A stretch of DNA of 64,000 bases from Streptococcus pseudopneumoniae (lineage in GTDB: Bacteria > Bacillota > Bacilli > Lactobacillales > Streptococcaceae), in the NCBI RefSeq assembly GCF_001074565.1, contig NZ_JUQX01000029.1, forward strand, positions 55,957 through 119,956. Reading direction: 5' to 3'. Shown one piece after another: positions 1 through 7,839 of the stretch. Position 1 is the stretch's first letter. Every line of letters begins with the position of its first letter. Below the pieces are notes generated by a model. That model saw nothing but the letters and a program-made list of their open reading frames with translations, searched no databases and had not been told where the DNA came from. Position numbers and translations under genes: made by a program.

Positions 1-321
1 CCATCGACTTTTGATGGCGCTAGACTTAATGAGTTTGAAAGGTGGTTTCTAAACGCTAGCACAAAACCTTTTCAAACCCTCATCAACATGCACCAGTTCG
101 GCTACGAGGTCGAGAAAGAGAAGAGGTATTTGGTGAAAGTGAAAGGCGTTTGTGGAAATCACGAAACTTTGAACTGCGAAAAACATTCGAAAAAATGGCT
201 TTTCTCAGTCCGGGAGGAAAACTCACTTTATAAAACAAAACACACCCGCAAAGAACTTGAAGAAGCTGGCTTCGGCTGGGTGTTTGATTGCCCAGGCGTG
301 GAAGTCGAGGAGGTGGGGTGA
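1..321 (+). CDS. DUF1642-like phage protein, C-terminal part
   Basis: The reading frame is open from base 1 to a TGA at 319-321, so the gene begins left of the window. The visible 106 residues include the pattern GYEVEKEKRYLVK followed by HTRKELEEAGFGWVF, which I recognise as the C-terminal signature of DUF1642 proteins of streptococcal phages. These sit in the early-to-middle region of siphoviruses and have no known function. An internal ATG at 88 exists but has no good ribosome binding site and would cut the conserved region. The next gene overlaps the stop by one base (TGATG), which indicates translational coupling. Confidence 0.75.
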   Translation, partial: PSTFDGARLNEFERWFLNASTKPFQTLINMHQFGYEVEKEKRYLVKVKGVCGNHETLNCEKHSKKWLFSVREENSLYKTKHTRKELEEAGFGWVFDCPGVEVEEVG

Positions 322-521
322 TGGCAAAAATCAGATTACAAAATCCGTACATGGATGAAACAATTACAGTAAAAGAGAGTTGTGAGTATATATGTTATAA
401 ATTAAAAGATTTAAATTATGGAAACATAGGTTATATACAACTACATCAAATTGAACCAGAAGAAAGAGTTATCACTATCAGTCCAAAGAACTTTGCAAAA
501 ATTGAATTTTATAAAGATTGA
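321..521 (+). CDS. small hypothetical phage protein, 66 aa
   Basis: The start is the ATG at 321, which shares one base with the upstream stop codon. An in-frame ATG at 288 lies inside the previous gene and encodes an implausible Arg/Gly-rich stretch. The product begins MAKIRLQNPYMDETITV and is mixed alpha/beta, with no membrane segment and no motif I recognise. It is followed after 12 bases by a YopX-type gene. Small unnamed proteins of this kind are typical of the end of the phage early operon. Confidence 0.6.
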   Translation: MAKIRLQNPYMDETITVKESCEYICYKLKDLNYGNIGYIQLHQIEPEERVITISPKNFAKIEFYKD

Positions 522-533
522 GGGGGAAGAAAA

Positions 534-878
534 ATGACACCAAAATTTAGAACATGGAATTCAGAAACAAAAGAAATTGAAGTATTTAAAACTTACGAAG
601 AAATCAGTGAATTATTTTTAGCGTTAAGTACAGAGGATGGTTTTTATTCAGTCATGCAATCAACTTGTCTTTTTGATAAAAACGGAAAGGAGATCTTTGA
701 AGGGGACGTAGTTCTGGTTCTTGATAGTCCTTATACTGTTTTTTACGATAACGAAAGAGGAAGTTATCGATTGAAACCACACGACGACCGCTGGAATGTG
801 GATTATATGTCTAATTTTTCGCATGGTGGAAATTTCGAAGTTGTCGGGAACATTTACGAAAACAAGGAGCAATTATGA
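534..878 (+). CDS. YopX family phage protein
   Basis: This is a 114-residue protein with the YopX layout: an N-terminal PKFRTWN, a central LFDKNGKEIFEGDVV, and a C-terminal FEVVGNIYENKE. The family is very common in Gram-positive phages and forms a small beta-rich fold of unknown function. A strong GGGGGAAG ribosome binding site precedes the ATG. The stop overlaps the start of the next gene by four bases (ATGA), so the genes are probably co-translated. Confidence 0.85.
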   Translation: MTPKFRTWNSETKEIEVFKTYEEISELFLALSTEDGFYSVMQSTCLFDKNGKEIFEGDVVLVLDSPYTVFYDNERGSYRLKPHDDRWNVDYMSNFSHGGNFEVVGNIYENKEQL

Positions 879-1195
879 TAATTATAAGCACGAATCCTAA
901 AAATCAACTTTTACAGAAAGTGGAAGAAGAGCTTGATTTTTTAGGAGTCAATTACGAAATTAAAAAATCATGGACGGATGAACTCATTAAACAATGTTTT
1001 ATCAATAATTTTGAATTTTGTTCAGGGCATTATATGAGCCAAATCAGAAACTTGAATTTTGAACAAGCGTTAGAGATGATACACAAAAACCCTAAAATGT
1101 TAAGAAAATTCATTGTTATAAACGGTAATAAGTCGATAGCTGATTTTCCTAAAATAAGTCTTGTTAGAAAACAACTGAAAGGATTATTAAAATGA
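875..1195 (+). CDS. Spx/ArsC-fold phage protein lacking the CXXC switch
   Basis: This 106-residue protein aligns by eye with Spx/ArsC-family regulators. It has an N-terminal beta strand and helix (MIIISTNPKNQLL), then a C-terminal EMIHKNPKMLRKFIVINGNK that matches the Spx segment around LIQENPGLLRRPIIID. Cellular Spx has a redox-active CXXC near residue 10. Here that site reads NPKN, so there is no thiol switch. Spx binds the RNA polymerase alpha C-terminal domain, and a constitutive or decoy form would be a plausible way for a phage to redirect host transcription. That role is inferred. The gene overlaps both neighbours by four bases. Confidence 0.6.
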   Translation: MIIISTNPKNQLLQKVEEELDFLGVNYEIKKSWTDELIKQCFINNFEFCSGHYMSQIRNLNFEQALEMIHKNPKMLRKFIVINGNKSIADFPKISLVRKQLKGLLK

Positions 1196-1458
1196 GTAAA
1201 GAAGCAAGAATGTTTTACAATCACATTAGAAAACAACTGGTCTATGTTCCGAATACATCGATTGCAGAAAGACTAAAAAAACATATTTTAGCGCATCCTA
1301 ATTTCAATAGTAGCAGAAGTTTTTTAGATGCTGTTGTTGCAAACTACTGCATTAACAGAAAGAAAGATAAGTTACCTAGCCGTGAAGTGCTAGATTGGCT
1401 AGGTAAATTTCTAAATATAAACTACGAAAATCCAGAGCTTTTGGAGGAGAAGGAATGA
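1192..1458 (+). CDS. hypothetical phage protein, 88 aa
   Basis: The product is basic and helix-rich, and I do not recognise it. It starts with a four-base overlap (ATGA) with the upstream Spx-like gene and ends with a four-base overlap with the next gene. It contains ERLKKHILAHPNF and an acidic tail (ELLEEKE). No membrane segment, zinc site or catalytic motif is visible. The gene belongs to the tightly packed run of small genes just upstream of the late regulator. Confidence 0.6.
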   Translation: MSKEARMFYNHIRKQLVYVPNTSIAERLKKHILAHPNFNSSRSFLDAVVANYCINRKKDKLPSREVLDWLGKFLNINYENPELLEEKE

Positions 1459-1715
1459 GACCAAAAAAATATCCGTACACAGGGAGCAAAATAAAGAAAG
1501 TGACTACAACAGGAATAGGAGCTCGAGAGCTTGTAGTTTTCCCTAATGTAGCTTTTAGAAAAAGCTTGCTCAAGCACATTTTCTCAGTTGTCAAACAACA
1601 TGACAACGCTACAATCATTTACTTCAGAATTCCCAAAGTATTCGGATACGAGGAGGAAAGAGCAAAAGTATATCTAAGCTATGAAAAGACGATGAGCATA
1701 CTCAATAGCTACTAA
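1455..1715 (+). CDS. hypothetical phage protein, 86 aa
   Basis: This is an unrecognised basic protein with N-terminal sequence MRPKKYPYTGSKIKK. It overlaps the previous stop by four bases and has a GGAGGAGAAGG ribosome binding site inside that gene. It is the last gene of the overlapping cassette and is followed by about 75 bases that form a hairpin over the start of the late regulator. Confidence 0.6.
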   Translation: MRPKKYPYTGSKIKKVTTTGIGARELVVFPNVAFRKSLLKHIFSVVKQHDNATIIYFRIPKVFGYEEERAKVYLSYEKTMSILNSY

Positions 1716-1731
1716 AACAAAAAAGCCAAGA

Positions 1732-1794
1732 CACTCTCTACCTCAGCTAATAGTTATCGCACAGACTATTATATCACAAAGGAGATAGAGAGTG
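1732..1794 (+). promoter_or_regulatory. hairpin hiding the late-regulator ribosome binding site and start
   Basis: Bases 1732-1744 (CACTCTCTACCTC) pair at 12 of 13 positions with 1782-1794 (GAGATAGAGAGTG). The second arm contains part of the GGAG ribosome binding site and the GTG start codon at 1792. Inside it, 1748-1754 (TAATAGT) pairs perfectly with 1765-1771 (ACTATTA). The upstream gene stops at 1715, so its ribosomes would not open the stem. Translational control of the downstream regulator is inferred. Confidence 0.6.
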
Positions 1795-2202
1795 AAGGCT
1801 AAAGAGCTCTTGAAAGAGTTGCAGGATCTGGACATGGACATCCAAAGCCGTATAGATGAAATCAATGAGCTTGAGGCAGGTTTGCTCTCAAGCCCTAAGT
1901 GGTCAGATGTCAAAGTCCAAGGCGGACAAGCTAGAAAAGTTGATGACGTCTATACTCAGCTTGTCGTGATGAAAGAGGCCATAGAGCAGGATACTAAGGA
2001 AGTTATTAACAGGAAACTTGAATTAGGTAGAATGATCAACAGGCTTGATAATCCAAAGTATAGGTCTATTCTCAGAATGAGTTATATTTCAAAAATGTAT
2101 GTTGATGACATTTGTGACCGTTTAAGTATTAGTCGGACAACGTTCTATACCTGGCGAACGGCCGCAATAACTGCCTTAGATGATGTATTGGAAAGTATTT
2201 GA
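1792..2202 (+). CDS. ArpU/DUF1492-type late transcription regulator
   Basis: This 136-residue protein is mostly helical, with a C-terminal helix-turn-helix of the sigma-70 region 4 style (YVDDICDRLSISRTTFYTW). Its length and its position immediately before the packaging genes match the ArpU/DUF1492 family, thought to switch on late gene transcription in Gram-positive phages. Translation starts at a GTG behind AAAGGAGATAG. Both the ribosome binding site and the start are within a predicted hairpin (1732-1794). The late operon that it presumably controls begins after the tRNA region. Confidence 0.75.
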   Translation: MKAKELLKELQDLDMDIQSRIDEINELEAGLLSSPKWSDVKVQGGQARKVDDVYTQLVVMKEAIEQDTKEVINRKLELGRMINRLDNPKYRSILRMSYISKMYVDDICDRLSISRTTFYTWRTAAITALDDVLESI

Positions 2203-2322
2203 CAAAATAGAACCGTACAAAATCGGACAGGATAGAATGAGACTTGTTAGCACAGTTCTGAAAATCTGTTAGAATGGTAGTATCAAGAATTAAGGGTAAG
2301 GCAGTAAGTCTTCCCTTGATAT

Positions 2323-2412
2323 GGAGAGTTGGCAGAGTCAGGTTGAATGCGCCCGTTTGCTAGACGGGTGGTCGCTTATTTGTGGTCCGTGGGTTCAAAT
2401 CCCACACTCTCC
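2323..2412 (+). tRNA. phage-borne tRNA-Ser (GCU anticodon)
   Basis: A 90-base cloverleaf is visible. The acceptor stem GGAGAGT/ACTCTCC closes the ends, the anticodon loop TTGCTAG carries GCT, there is a long variable arm as expected for serine, and the T arm is GTGGG-TTCAAAT-CCCAC. CCA is not encoded. It reads AGC/AGU serine codons. It lies inside the prophage between the late regulator and terminase genes, a usual place for phage tRNAs. Confidence 0.9.
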
Positions 2413-2659
2413 TTTGAGTATTTTGTGTCCCAGAATGGGGTAGGCAGTAGGCTTAGCATTCATATATCACTCATTAACTTACAAATGGTTGCGGAGCGAC
2501 TAGACCTCGCATGATTGCGTAGCTAATTATATTCCGGATAAGTTATAAGCTAGAGGGTTTGATTCCCTCAGAGGTTTTAAATGACTACAAAAAAATAAAA
2601 AAAGGGAAACTTTCAAATTGATTACTAATTAACACGCAAGTCTGTAGTCTACTTGCATT
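2413..2659 (+). other. non-coding stretch with a degenerate tRNA-like element
   Basis: No convincing gene is present. Bases 2553-2569 form a perfect T arm (GAGGG-TTTGATT-CCCTC). Bases 2503-2508 can pair with 2571-2576 as an acceptor stem, giving a tRNA-sized span of about 75 bases. The D and anticodon arms do not fold properly and U8 is missing, so this is at best a decayed tRNA. Confidence 0.3.
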
Positions 2660-2686
2660 AAGTCACTCTTTGAGTGGCTTTTTTAT
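2660..2686 (+). terminator. intrinsic terminator before terS
   Basis: AAGTCACTC and GAGTGGCTT pair around a short TTT loop, followed by TTTTTATTTT. It separates the tRNA region from the terminase operon. Because it lies before the late genes, an antitermination or late-promoter step may act here. Confidence 0.75.
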
Positions 2687-2713
2687 TTTGTCGGAAAGGA
2701 GGTAGTCCGGTGA

Positions 2714-3196
2714 GTGGATAAATTAACCCCAAAACAAGAGCTATTTGTCCAAGGGATAATCTCCGGACTATCTCAAAGACAAGCATATAGACAAGCTTTT
2801 TCAACTTCTAAAAAGTGGAAAGATAGCACGGTCGATGTTAAAGCAAGCGAGCTTCTTCAAAATGGTAAGGTTTTGGTAAGGTATCGTGAGTTGCTCAAAC
2901 AGTTCTCTAATATGTCCTTGTGGTCTAGAGAGCAGGCTTTCAATGAGTATGAATGGCTAAAAAATAAAGCTAGGGCAAGCATTGAGAATGACGGTATTAG
3001 ACAAGCTAATTCAAACGCCTTTCTTTCTGCTTTGGAAGGTATGAACAATATGACTTTCCATGACTTGGAGTTGATTGATGAAAAACTGAAACTAGAAATC
3101 GAAAAACTCAAAACTCAAATCGGTGAGGATAACGAACAAAACGACAAACTTGTTGAGTTTGCCAAGGCATTGAGAGGTGCGTTTAATGACAAGTAA
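2714..3196 (+). CDS. terS: terminase small subunit
   Basis: The product has 160 residues and begins MDKLTPKQELFVQGIISG, the classic start of Terminase_2-type small subunits. Its N-terminal helix-turn-helix recognises the pac/cos site, and the helical remainder oligomerises on the large subunit. The start is a GTG at 2714 behind AAAGGAGG, and no ATG fits. It overlaps terL by 11 bases. Its function is to select concatemeric phage DNA for packaging. Confidence 0.9.
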   Translation: MDKLTPKQELFVQGIISGLSQRQAYRQAFSTSKKWKDSTVDVKASELLQNGKVLVRYRELLKQFSNMSLWSREQAFNEYEWLKNKARASIENDGIRQANSNAFLSALEGMNNMTFHDLELIDEKLKLEIEKLKTQIGEDNEQNDKLVEFAKALRGAFNDK

Positions 3197-4400
3197 GTTC
3201 ACCCCAAAACAAGAACGAGTCCTTAGACGAGTGTTGAACGATGATTTCTTTATTTGTGGTTTGCATGGTGCAAAACGTTCAGGTAAGACTGTTTTGAACA
3301 ATATGGTCTTCCTGAATGAAATTGATAGAGTTAGAACAATAGCTGATAAGTTGAACATTGACGAGCCAATGTATATATTGGCTGGGACATCTTCGACATC
3401 AATTCAAAACAATATCATCCAAGAACTCTATAATATGTTTGGTATCGAGCCAAAATACGATAAACACGGAGCTTTCACTCTCTGCGGAGTCAAAATCATT
3501 CAAGTATATACTGGTTCGATTTCAGGACTAAAACGTGCCCGTGGTTTCACTGCTTTTGGAGCCTACATAAACGAGGCATCATTGGCAAATGAACAAGTGT
3601 TCAAAGAAATCATCTCACGTTGTTCGGGAGAGGGTGCACGGATTGTTTGGGATAGTAACCCAGACATCCCAACACACTGGCTCAGACGAGATTATATAAA
3701 TACTGGGGATGATATGATTATAGACTTTCATTTCAAGCTAGATGATAATACATTCATGTCTGATAGATACCGTGAGAATATAAAATCAGCCACACCGGCA
3801 GGCATCTTCTATGACCGAGACATCCTTGGTCTTTGGGTGACTGGCGAGGGCGTCGTCTATCGTGATTTTAGCGAGAAAATGTTTGTGGACAATGTGTCAG
3901 AAGATATCACGAAGATATATGCTGGCGTAGACTGGGGTTACGAACACTTTGGTTCTATCGTTGTTATCGGAGAAACCTCAGACGGTTTGGTTTATCTGTT
4001 AGAAGAACACGCTTACCAGTACAAAGAGATAGACTTTTGGGTAGGACTCGCTAAGGATATCAAAGAACGATATGGCAATATCACTTTCTGGGCAGATAGT
4101 GCACGACCTGAGCATGTGGCTAGGTTTCAGAGAGAACAATTAAAAACCTTTAACGCTAACAAGTCAGTCTTGTCTGGAATTGAAGAAGTCGCCAAGCTAA
4201 TGAAAGCTGGGCGTTTTTTTGTTGTTTCAGATAAGGTCAGCAAGTTCAAAGATGAGGTCTATCAGTACATATGGAATGAAAAGACGGGCGAGCCAGTGAA
4301 AGAAAATGACGATGTGCTGGATGCGGTGCGTTATGCGATTTATTCGCAACATTCGCAACCAAAAGCTACCGTACGCAGACGTTCGCAATACGGTTTATAG
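3186..4400 (+). CDS. terL: terminase large subunit
   Basis: This is the DNA-packaging motor ATPase and nuclease (404 residues). An ATPase P-loop is visible at residues 28-35 (GAKRSGKT), and acidic nuclease-type positions appear in YAGVDWGYEHFG and DVLDAVRYA near the end, as in PBSX/Terminase_3 large subunits. I prefer the ATG at 3186 over the GTG at 3177 because a GAGAGG site sits nine bases upstream and homologous proteins start M-T-x-K-F-T-x-K-Q. It overlaps terS and is followed by portal after 11 bases. Confidence 0.95.
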   Translation: MTSKFTPKQERVLRRVLNDDFFICGLHGAKRSGKTVLNNMVFLNEIDRVRTIADKLNIDEPMYILAGTSSTSIQNNIIQELYNMFGIEPKYDKHGAFTLCGVKIIQVYTGSISGLKRARGFTAFGAYINEASLANEQVFKEIISRCSGEGARIVWDSNPDIPTHWLRRDYINTGDDMIIDFHFKLDDNTFMSDRYRENIKSATPAGIFYDRDILGLWVTGEGVVYRDFSEKMFVDNVSEDITKIYAGVDWGYEHFGSIVVIGETSDGLVYLLEEHAYQYKEIDFWVGLAKDIKERYGNITFWADSARPEHVARFQREQLKTFNANKSVLSGIEEVAKLMKAGRFFVVSDKVSKFKDEVYQYIWNEKTGEPVKENDDVLDAVRYAIYSQHSQPKATVRRRSQYGL

Positions 4401-4411
4401 AAAGGATTTAA

Positions 4412-5824
4412 ATGTATCAGATTTTAACCTATCCACGAGACGGATACGATGAAACAGCTTTGAGTAAAGAATTGATTTACAAGCTGATTCGTAAGCACAC
4501 GCAAGAGCGCAGTCACTTGAGTGATTTGAAGAAATACTACATGGGCGAACATGCTATTTTGAATCACACAAGACGAAATAAGAACGCTCCGAACTTCAAA
4601 ACAGTAGCCAACCACGCTAAGGACATCGCAGATACGTCTACTGGATATTTCATGGGCAATCCTATCAAGTATAACAATACGGCTGAGAGCGACCTTGAGC
4701 CTTTGCTTAAGGCTTTCGATGGTGCTGAAATCGACCAAGTAGATGCGCAGAACGCTTTGAACATGGCTATCTATGGGCGTGCTTACGAGTACATCTATGC
4801 TAAAGAGGGACTGACTGAACTTGATTCGACTAGCGTAGACCCTGAGAATGTATTTCTTGTATACGATGATAGCATCGAGCGCAAGGCCTTGTTTGCGGTC
4901 TACTACTACGAAATTAAGGATGATACAAAGGATGCGACTAAGTATCAAGCGGAAGTCTTTACTCAAAATCTGCACTATCACATTGTACTGCGTGATTCGA
5001 GTATGGGAACAACCCAGAATGAGCAAGTAGAGCCTCACAACCTTGGTCAAATCCCAATCATCGAATACCGCAACAATCACTTTGCGATTGGCGACTACGA
5101 GCAACAAATCAGCTTGATTGATGCTTATAATTCATTGATGGGCAACCGTGTAAATGACAAGGAGCAAGCAGTAGAGTCTATTCTTGTTTTGTACGGAGCG
5201 CAATTGGCTGACAACCAAGAAGAAGCACGAGAAGCAATGAGTATTCTTGCTGAAGAAGGGCTTTTAGAGCTTCCAATGGATGCCAAAGCTGATTTCTTAA
5301 AGAACGCTCTGGACGAGAACGCGACTGAAATTTTGCGTAAGGCCTTGAAAGAGGACATCTACACATTCAGCCATGTGCCGAATTTGACAGATGAGAACTT
5401 CGCAGGGAATAGCTCGGGCGTAGCCATGGAATTCAAGCTACTAGGACTTGAAATGATAACTAAGACGAAAGAAGCTAATTATAAGCGAGGATTGCGTCAG
5501 CGTATTGCTATCTTTGCGCATTATTTGGGCATGCAGCAGATTGCTCTTGAAGCACATTCAATCGTACCTCAATTCAGTCGTGGATTGCCTAAGAACTTGC
5601 TCGAATTGTCACAGATTATCAATAATCTTGAAGGTAAAGTCTCACTTCGCCAGCTTATTTCTCTCTTGCCATTCGTTGAAGATCCTGACGCTGAACTTGA
5701 AGAACTCGAGGAAGAGAAAGAAAAGAACAAGGAACGTGTGCCATTTTTCAACCAAGCTAACACGAAGCCAGACGATGAGGTAGCAGATGAAGAACAAGGA
5801 TTACTGGACCAAGAGGAAGGCTAA
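4412..5824 (+). CDS. phage portal protein (SPP1 gp6-like)
   Basis: This 470-residue protein has the SPP1 gp6 portal pattern: an N-terminal RDGYDETALSKELIYKLI, the DTSTGYFMGNPIKY segment, and the conserved FAGNSSGVAMEFKLLGLEM region near two-thirds of the length. The C-terminus is strongly acidic (ELEELEEEKEKNKE). It would form the dodecameric DNA entry ring at the capsid vertex. The gene overlaps the following minor head gene by 38 bases in a different frame, an unusually long overlap that suggests coupled translation. Confidence 0.93.
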   Translation: MYQILTYPRDGYDETALSKELIYKLIRKHTQERSHLSDLKKYYMGEHAILNHTRRNKNAPNFKTVANHAKDIADTSTGYFMGNPIKYNNTAESDLEPLLKAFDGAEIDQVDAQNALNMAIYGRAYEYIYAKEGLTELDSTSVDPENVFLVYDDSIERKALFAVYYYEIKDDTKDATKYQAEVFTQNLHYHIVLRDSSMGTTQNEQVEPHNLGQIPIIEYRNNHFAIGDYEQQISLIDAYNSLMGNRVNDKEQAVESILVLYGAQLADNQEEAREAMSILAEEGLLELPMDAKADFLKNALDENATEILRKALKEDIYTFSHVPNLTDENFAGNSSGVAMEFKLLGLEMITKTKEANYKRGLRQRIAIFAHYLGMQQIALEAHSIVPQFSRGLPKNLLELSQIINNLEGKVSLRQLISLLPFVEDPDAELEELEEEKEKNKERVPFFNQANTKPDDEVADEEQGLLDQEEG

Positions 5825-7652
5825 TCTCATCTATGAGCAGATGGATAAGGCTGAGAAACAAGCCGACAAGTTTGATGAGATTTACAAGCAATCTAAAGCA
5901 TATTTAGATAAGCAAATCAACAAGATCTTTGATAAGTTTCAGCGTGATTATGGTTTGAGTGAGCGTGACGCTCGACAGGTCCTAAAGAACATGAAAGACC
6001 AAAAAGACCTGAATGAACTTCGCAAGGTTCTTGAAGCTAGACCGAATGACCCAAATATTCAACGATTACTTGCTGATTTGGACAGCCCAGCCTATGCTTA
6101 TCGCATGAAGCGTTTAGAGCGTCTAAACGACGATTTAGACCGTATGCGTGAGTCTATCTATCATTCAGAGAAATCAGGCTCAGATGCTTTTTATAGCGAC
6201 CTGATGAAGGATAGCTACTACAAGGCTACTTTTGACCTCCAACAACAGACAGGACTCGCTTATAGTTTCTCTAATCTCCCTGAAACTGAAATCAAGCGTT
6301 TGAGGGGGCTAAAATGGACGGGAGAGGCTTATTCGGACAGAATATGGTCAAATACTGGGGCGCTCGCTTCAAGTGTGAAAGACGAGCTTCTGGTAAGTCT
6401 CATGACGGGTCGAAGTGTAAGAGATACATCTCAAGCGATCGCAGAACGGTTCGAAGTTGGCCAAAACAACGCAAGGCGATTGGTTTGGACCGAGTCAGCC
6501 TTCTTTCACAATCAAATGGAACTGCTCAGCTATGAAGAAGCAGACATAGAGAAGTATATCTTTGTTGCTGTCTTAGACAAACGTACATCACGCATTTGCC
6601 AAGAACACGACAACAAGATCTATGACACAGACAAGGCTGTACCTGGCGTCAATCATCCTCCTATGCATCCCTGGTGCAGGTCTACGACTATCGCACACGA
6701 TGAGGACGCAGACTACAGCAAGCTAGAGCGACGAGCTAGAAATCCTAAGACGGGTAAAGTTGAGTATGTGCCTGCAGATATGAGTTATAAAGAGTGGTAT
6801 AGCAAGTATGTTGATGATGAAAAGAAATCAGTCAAACGTGCTAAAAAACCGAAAAAAACAGATGTACTCAAATTATCTCAAGATATGCAAAAAACATTGT
6901 ATGATTATACAGATGGTGAATATCAAAAGATTTGTGACTACTCGCAATATATCACAGATGAAAAACAATTCAAACCGACTTATTTGTGGGATATGAACGG
7001 CGAAGGCCAATTACACACAATAACAGACAAAACAAAAGCAGATGTTAAAGCTATTCATGATTTGATTGATAGTCAACCTCTTGAAAAAGACAAGCTGATT
7101 CGATTTGAAAAATTGCGTTCAGGCGATTATTCGGATTATCAAGTCGGAGATACGCTCAATTTTGGTATAAGGTCGGCTACTCGTGATAAAGAGTTCATTG
7201 AGAAACTAGAGCAAGATAGGGTTGTTGGTTTTGAGACGAAGAAGAGAGGCTTGAATTCAAGAAAAAATGTTAAATTTATTTTTAATTCAAGTAAGTCTTT
7301 GGACGTCTCGAATATATCTGAGTATCCAGATCAACTCGAAGAATTGATACAAGGTTCTTACAAGATTGTTGATACCAAATTTGTAGAGGGTAAAAACAAG
7401 GGCTGGGAATACATTGATATGCCTATGACTCAATATGTTGAAGAAAACAATCTCGAAACGGAAATCCGAACTAGCAAAAAAGGTAATAAAAACATAGTTA
7501 TTCACATGCCGACAGGAAAAGAACGACTGTATCCAATTGAAAAATGGGAAGCAGGAACAGTCCGTTATACAGAGGAATTTTATAATTTTGAGGAAAAAAT
7601 GGAGAGATTGGAGGTGTATTTAGAATATGTCGATGTCAAAAAAAGAAGCTGA
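5787..7652 (+). CDS. MuF/SPP1 gp7 minor head protein with ADP-ribosyltransferase-like C-terminus
   Basis: Residues about 1-300 are a phage minor head (Mu gpF-like) protein. The diagnostic segment runs from RLVWTESAFFHNQ to CQEHDNKIYD and HPPMHPWCRSTT near residue 297. A Lys-rich linker (around 340-360) leads to a further 260 residues that ordinary gp7 proteins lack. This tail reads like a mono-ADP-ribosyltransferase: an Arg at 439 (LIRFEKLRSGDY), an S-x-T motif at 463-465 (IRSATRDKEF) and a Q-x-E motif at 516-518 (YPDQLEELIQGSYKI). Such fusions occur in other phages and may be injected with DNA. The enzyme assignment is by motif only; the catalytic Glu would be E518. Confidence 0.8.
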   Translation: MKNKDYWTKRKANLIYEQMDKAEKQADKFDEIYKQSKAYLDKQINKIFDKFQRDYGLSERDARQVLKNMKDQKDLNELRKVLEARPNDPNIQRLLADLDSPAYAYRMKRLERLNDDLDRMRESIYHSEKSGSDAFYSDLMKDSYYKATFDLQQQTGLAYSFSNLPETEIKRLRGLKWTGEAYSDRIWSNTGALASSVKDELLVSLMTGRSVRDTSQAIAERFEVGQNNARRLVWTESAFFHNQMELLSYEEADIEKYIFVAVLDKRTSRICQEHDNKIYDTDKAVPGVNHPPMHPWCRSTTIAHDEDADYSKLERRARNPKTGKVEYVPADMSYKEWYSKYVDDEKKSVKRAKKPKKTDVLKLSQDMQKTLYDYTDGEYQKICDYSQYITDEKQFKPTYLWDMNGEGQLHTITDKTKADVKAIHDLIDSQPLEKDKLIRFEKLRSGDYSDYQVGDTLNFGIRSATRDKEFIEKLEQDRVVGFETKKRGLNSRKNVKFIFNSSKSLDVSNISEYPDQLEELIQGSYKIVDTKFVEGKNKGWEYIDMPMTQYVEENNLETEIRTSKKGNKNIVIHMPTGKERLYPIEKWEAGTVRYTEEFYNFEEKMERLEVYLEYVDVKKRS

Positions 7653-7713
7653 AGACTTATTTAAAAGAATGTCAGGTCAATCAAGTCATAAACCAAAGCA
7701 AAGAAAGGAGTAA
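7627..7713 (+). CDS. small basic peptide, 28 aa
   Basis: This is a short open frame, MSMSKKEAEDLFKRMSG and onward, overlapping the end of the MuF fusion gene. A GGAGG sequence lies 12 bases upstream of the first ATG and about 18 bases upstream of the second. It is followed by AAAGGAG for the next gene. Lys-rich and helical, it has no recognisable domain. Its position directly after a toxin-like domain makes it worth noting, but no function can be claimed. Confidence 0.4.
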   Translation: MSMSKKEAEDLFKRMSGQSSHKPKQRKE

Positions 7714-7716
7714 ACT

Positions 7717-7839
7717 ATGTTCGTTTGGGAATGGGTATCAATCACTTTCGGGTGGTTGGTATTCTTGTTGCTAATCTTTATTATTCTGGCCGTAATCAGT
7801 GGAATAGTTGAAGGTGTAAAGAAAGGATTGAAAAAATGA
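7717..7839 (+). CDS. small single-span membrane protein, 40 aa
   Basis: The start at 7717 has an AAAGGAG site six bases upstream. The product is MFVWEWVSITFGWLVFL and onward, with one hydrophobic helix covering roughly residues 5-29 and a basic tail ending VKKGLKK. It overlaps the next gene by four bases (ATGA). It sits in the head region, far from the holin genes, so lysis is unlikely. Its function is unknown. Confidence 0.55.
   Translation: MFVWEWVSITFGWLVFLLLIFIILAVISGIVEGVKKGLKK

Noticed and set aside
2503..2577. A second phage tRNA
   Set aside because: A T arm and a partly paired acceptor stem are present at the right spacing, but the D and anticodon arms do not form and U8 is absent. 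At best a relic.
4424..5107. Long minus-strand open frame (227 codons) inside the portal gene
   Set aside because: It is a shadow of the portal coding frame, with no ribosome binding site and no plausible protein features.
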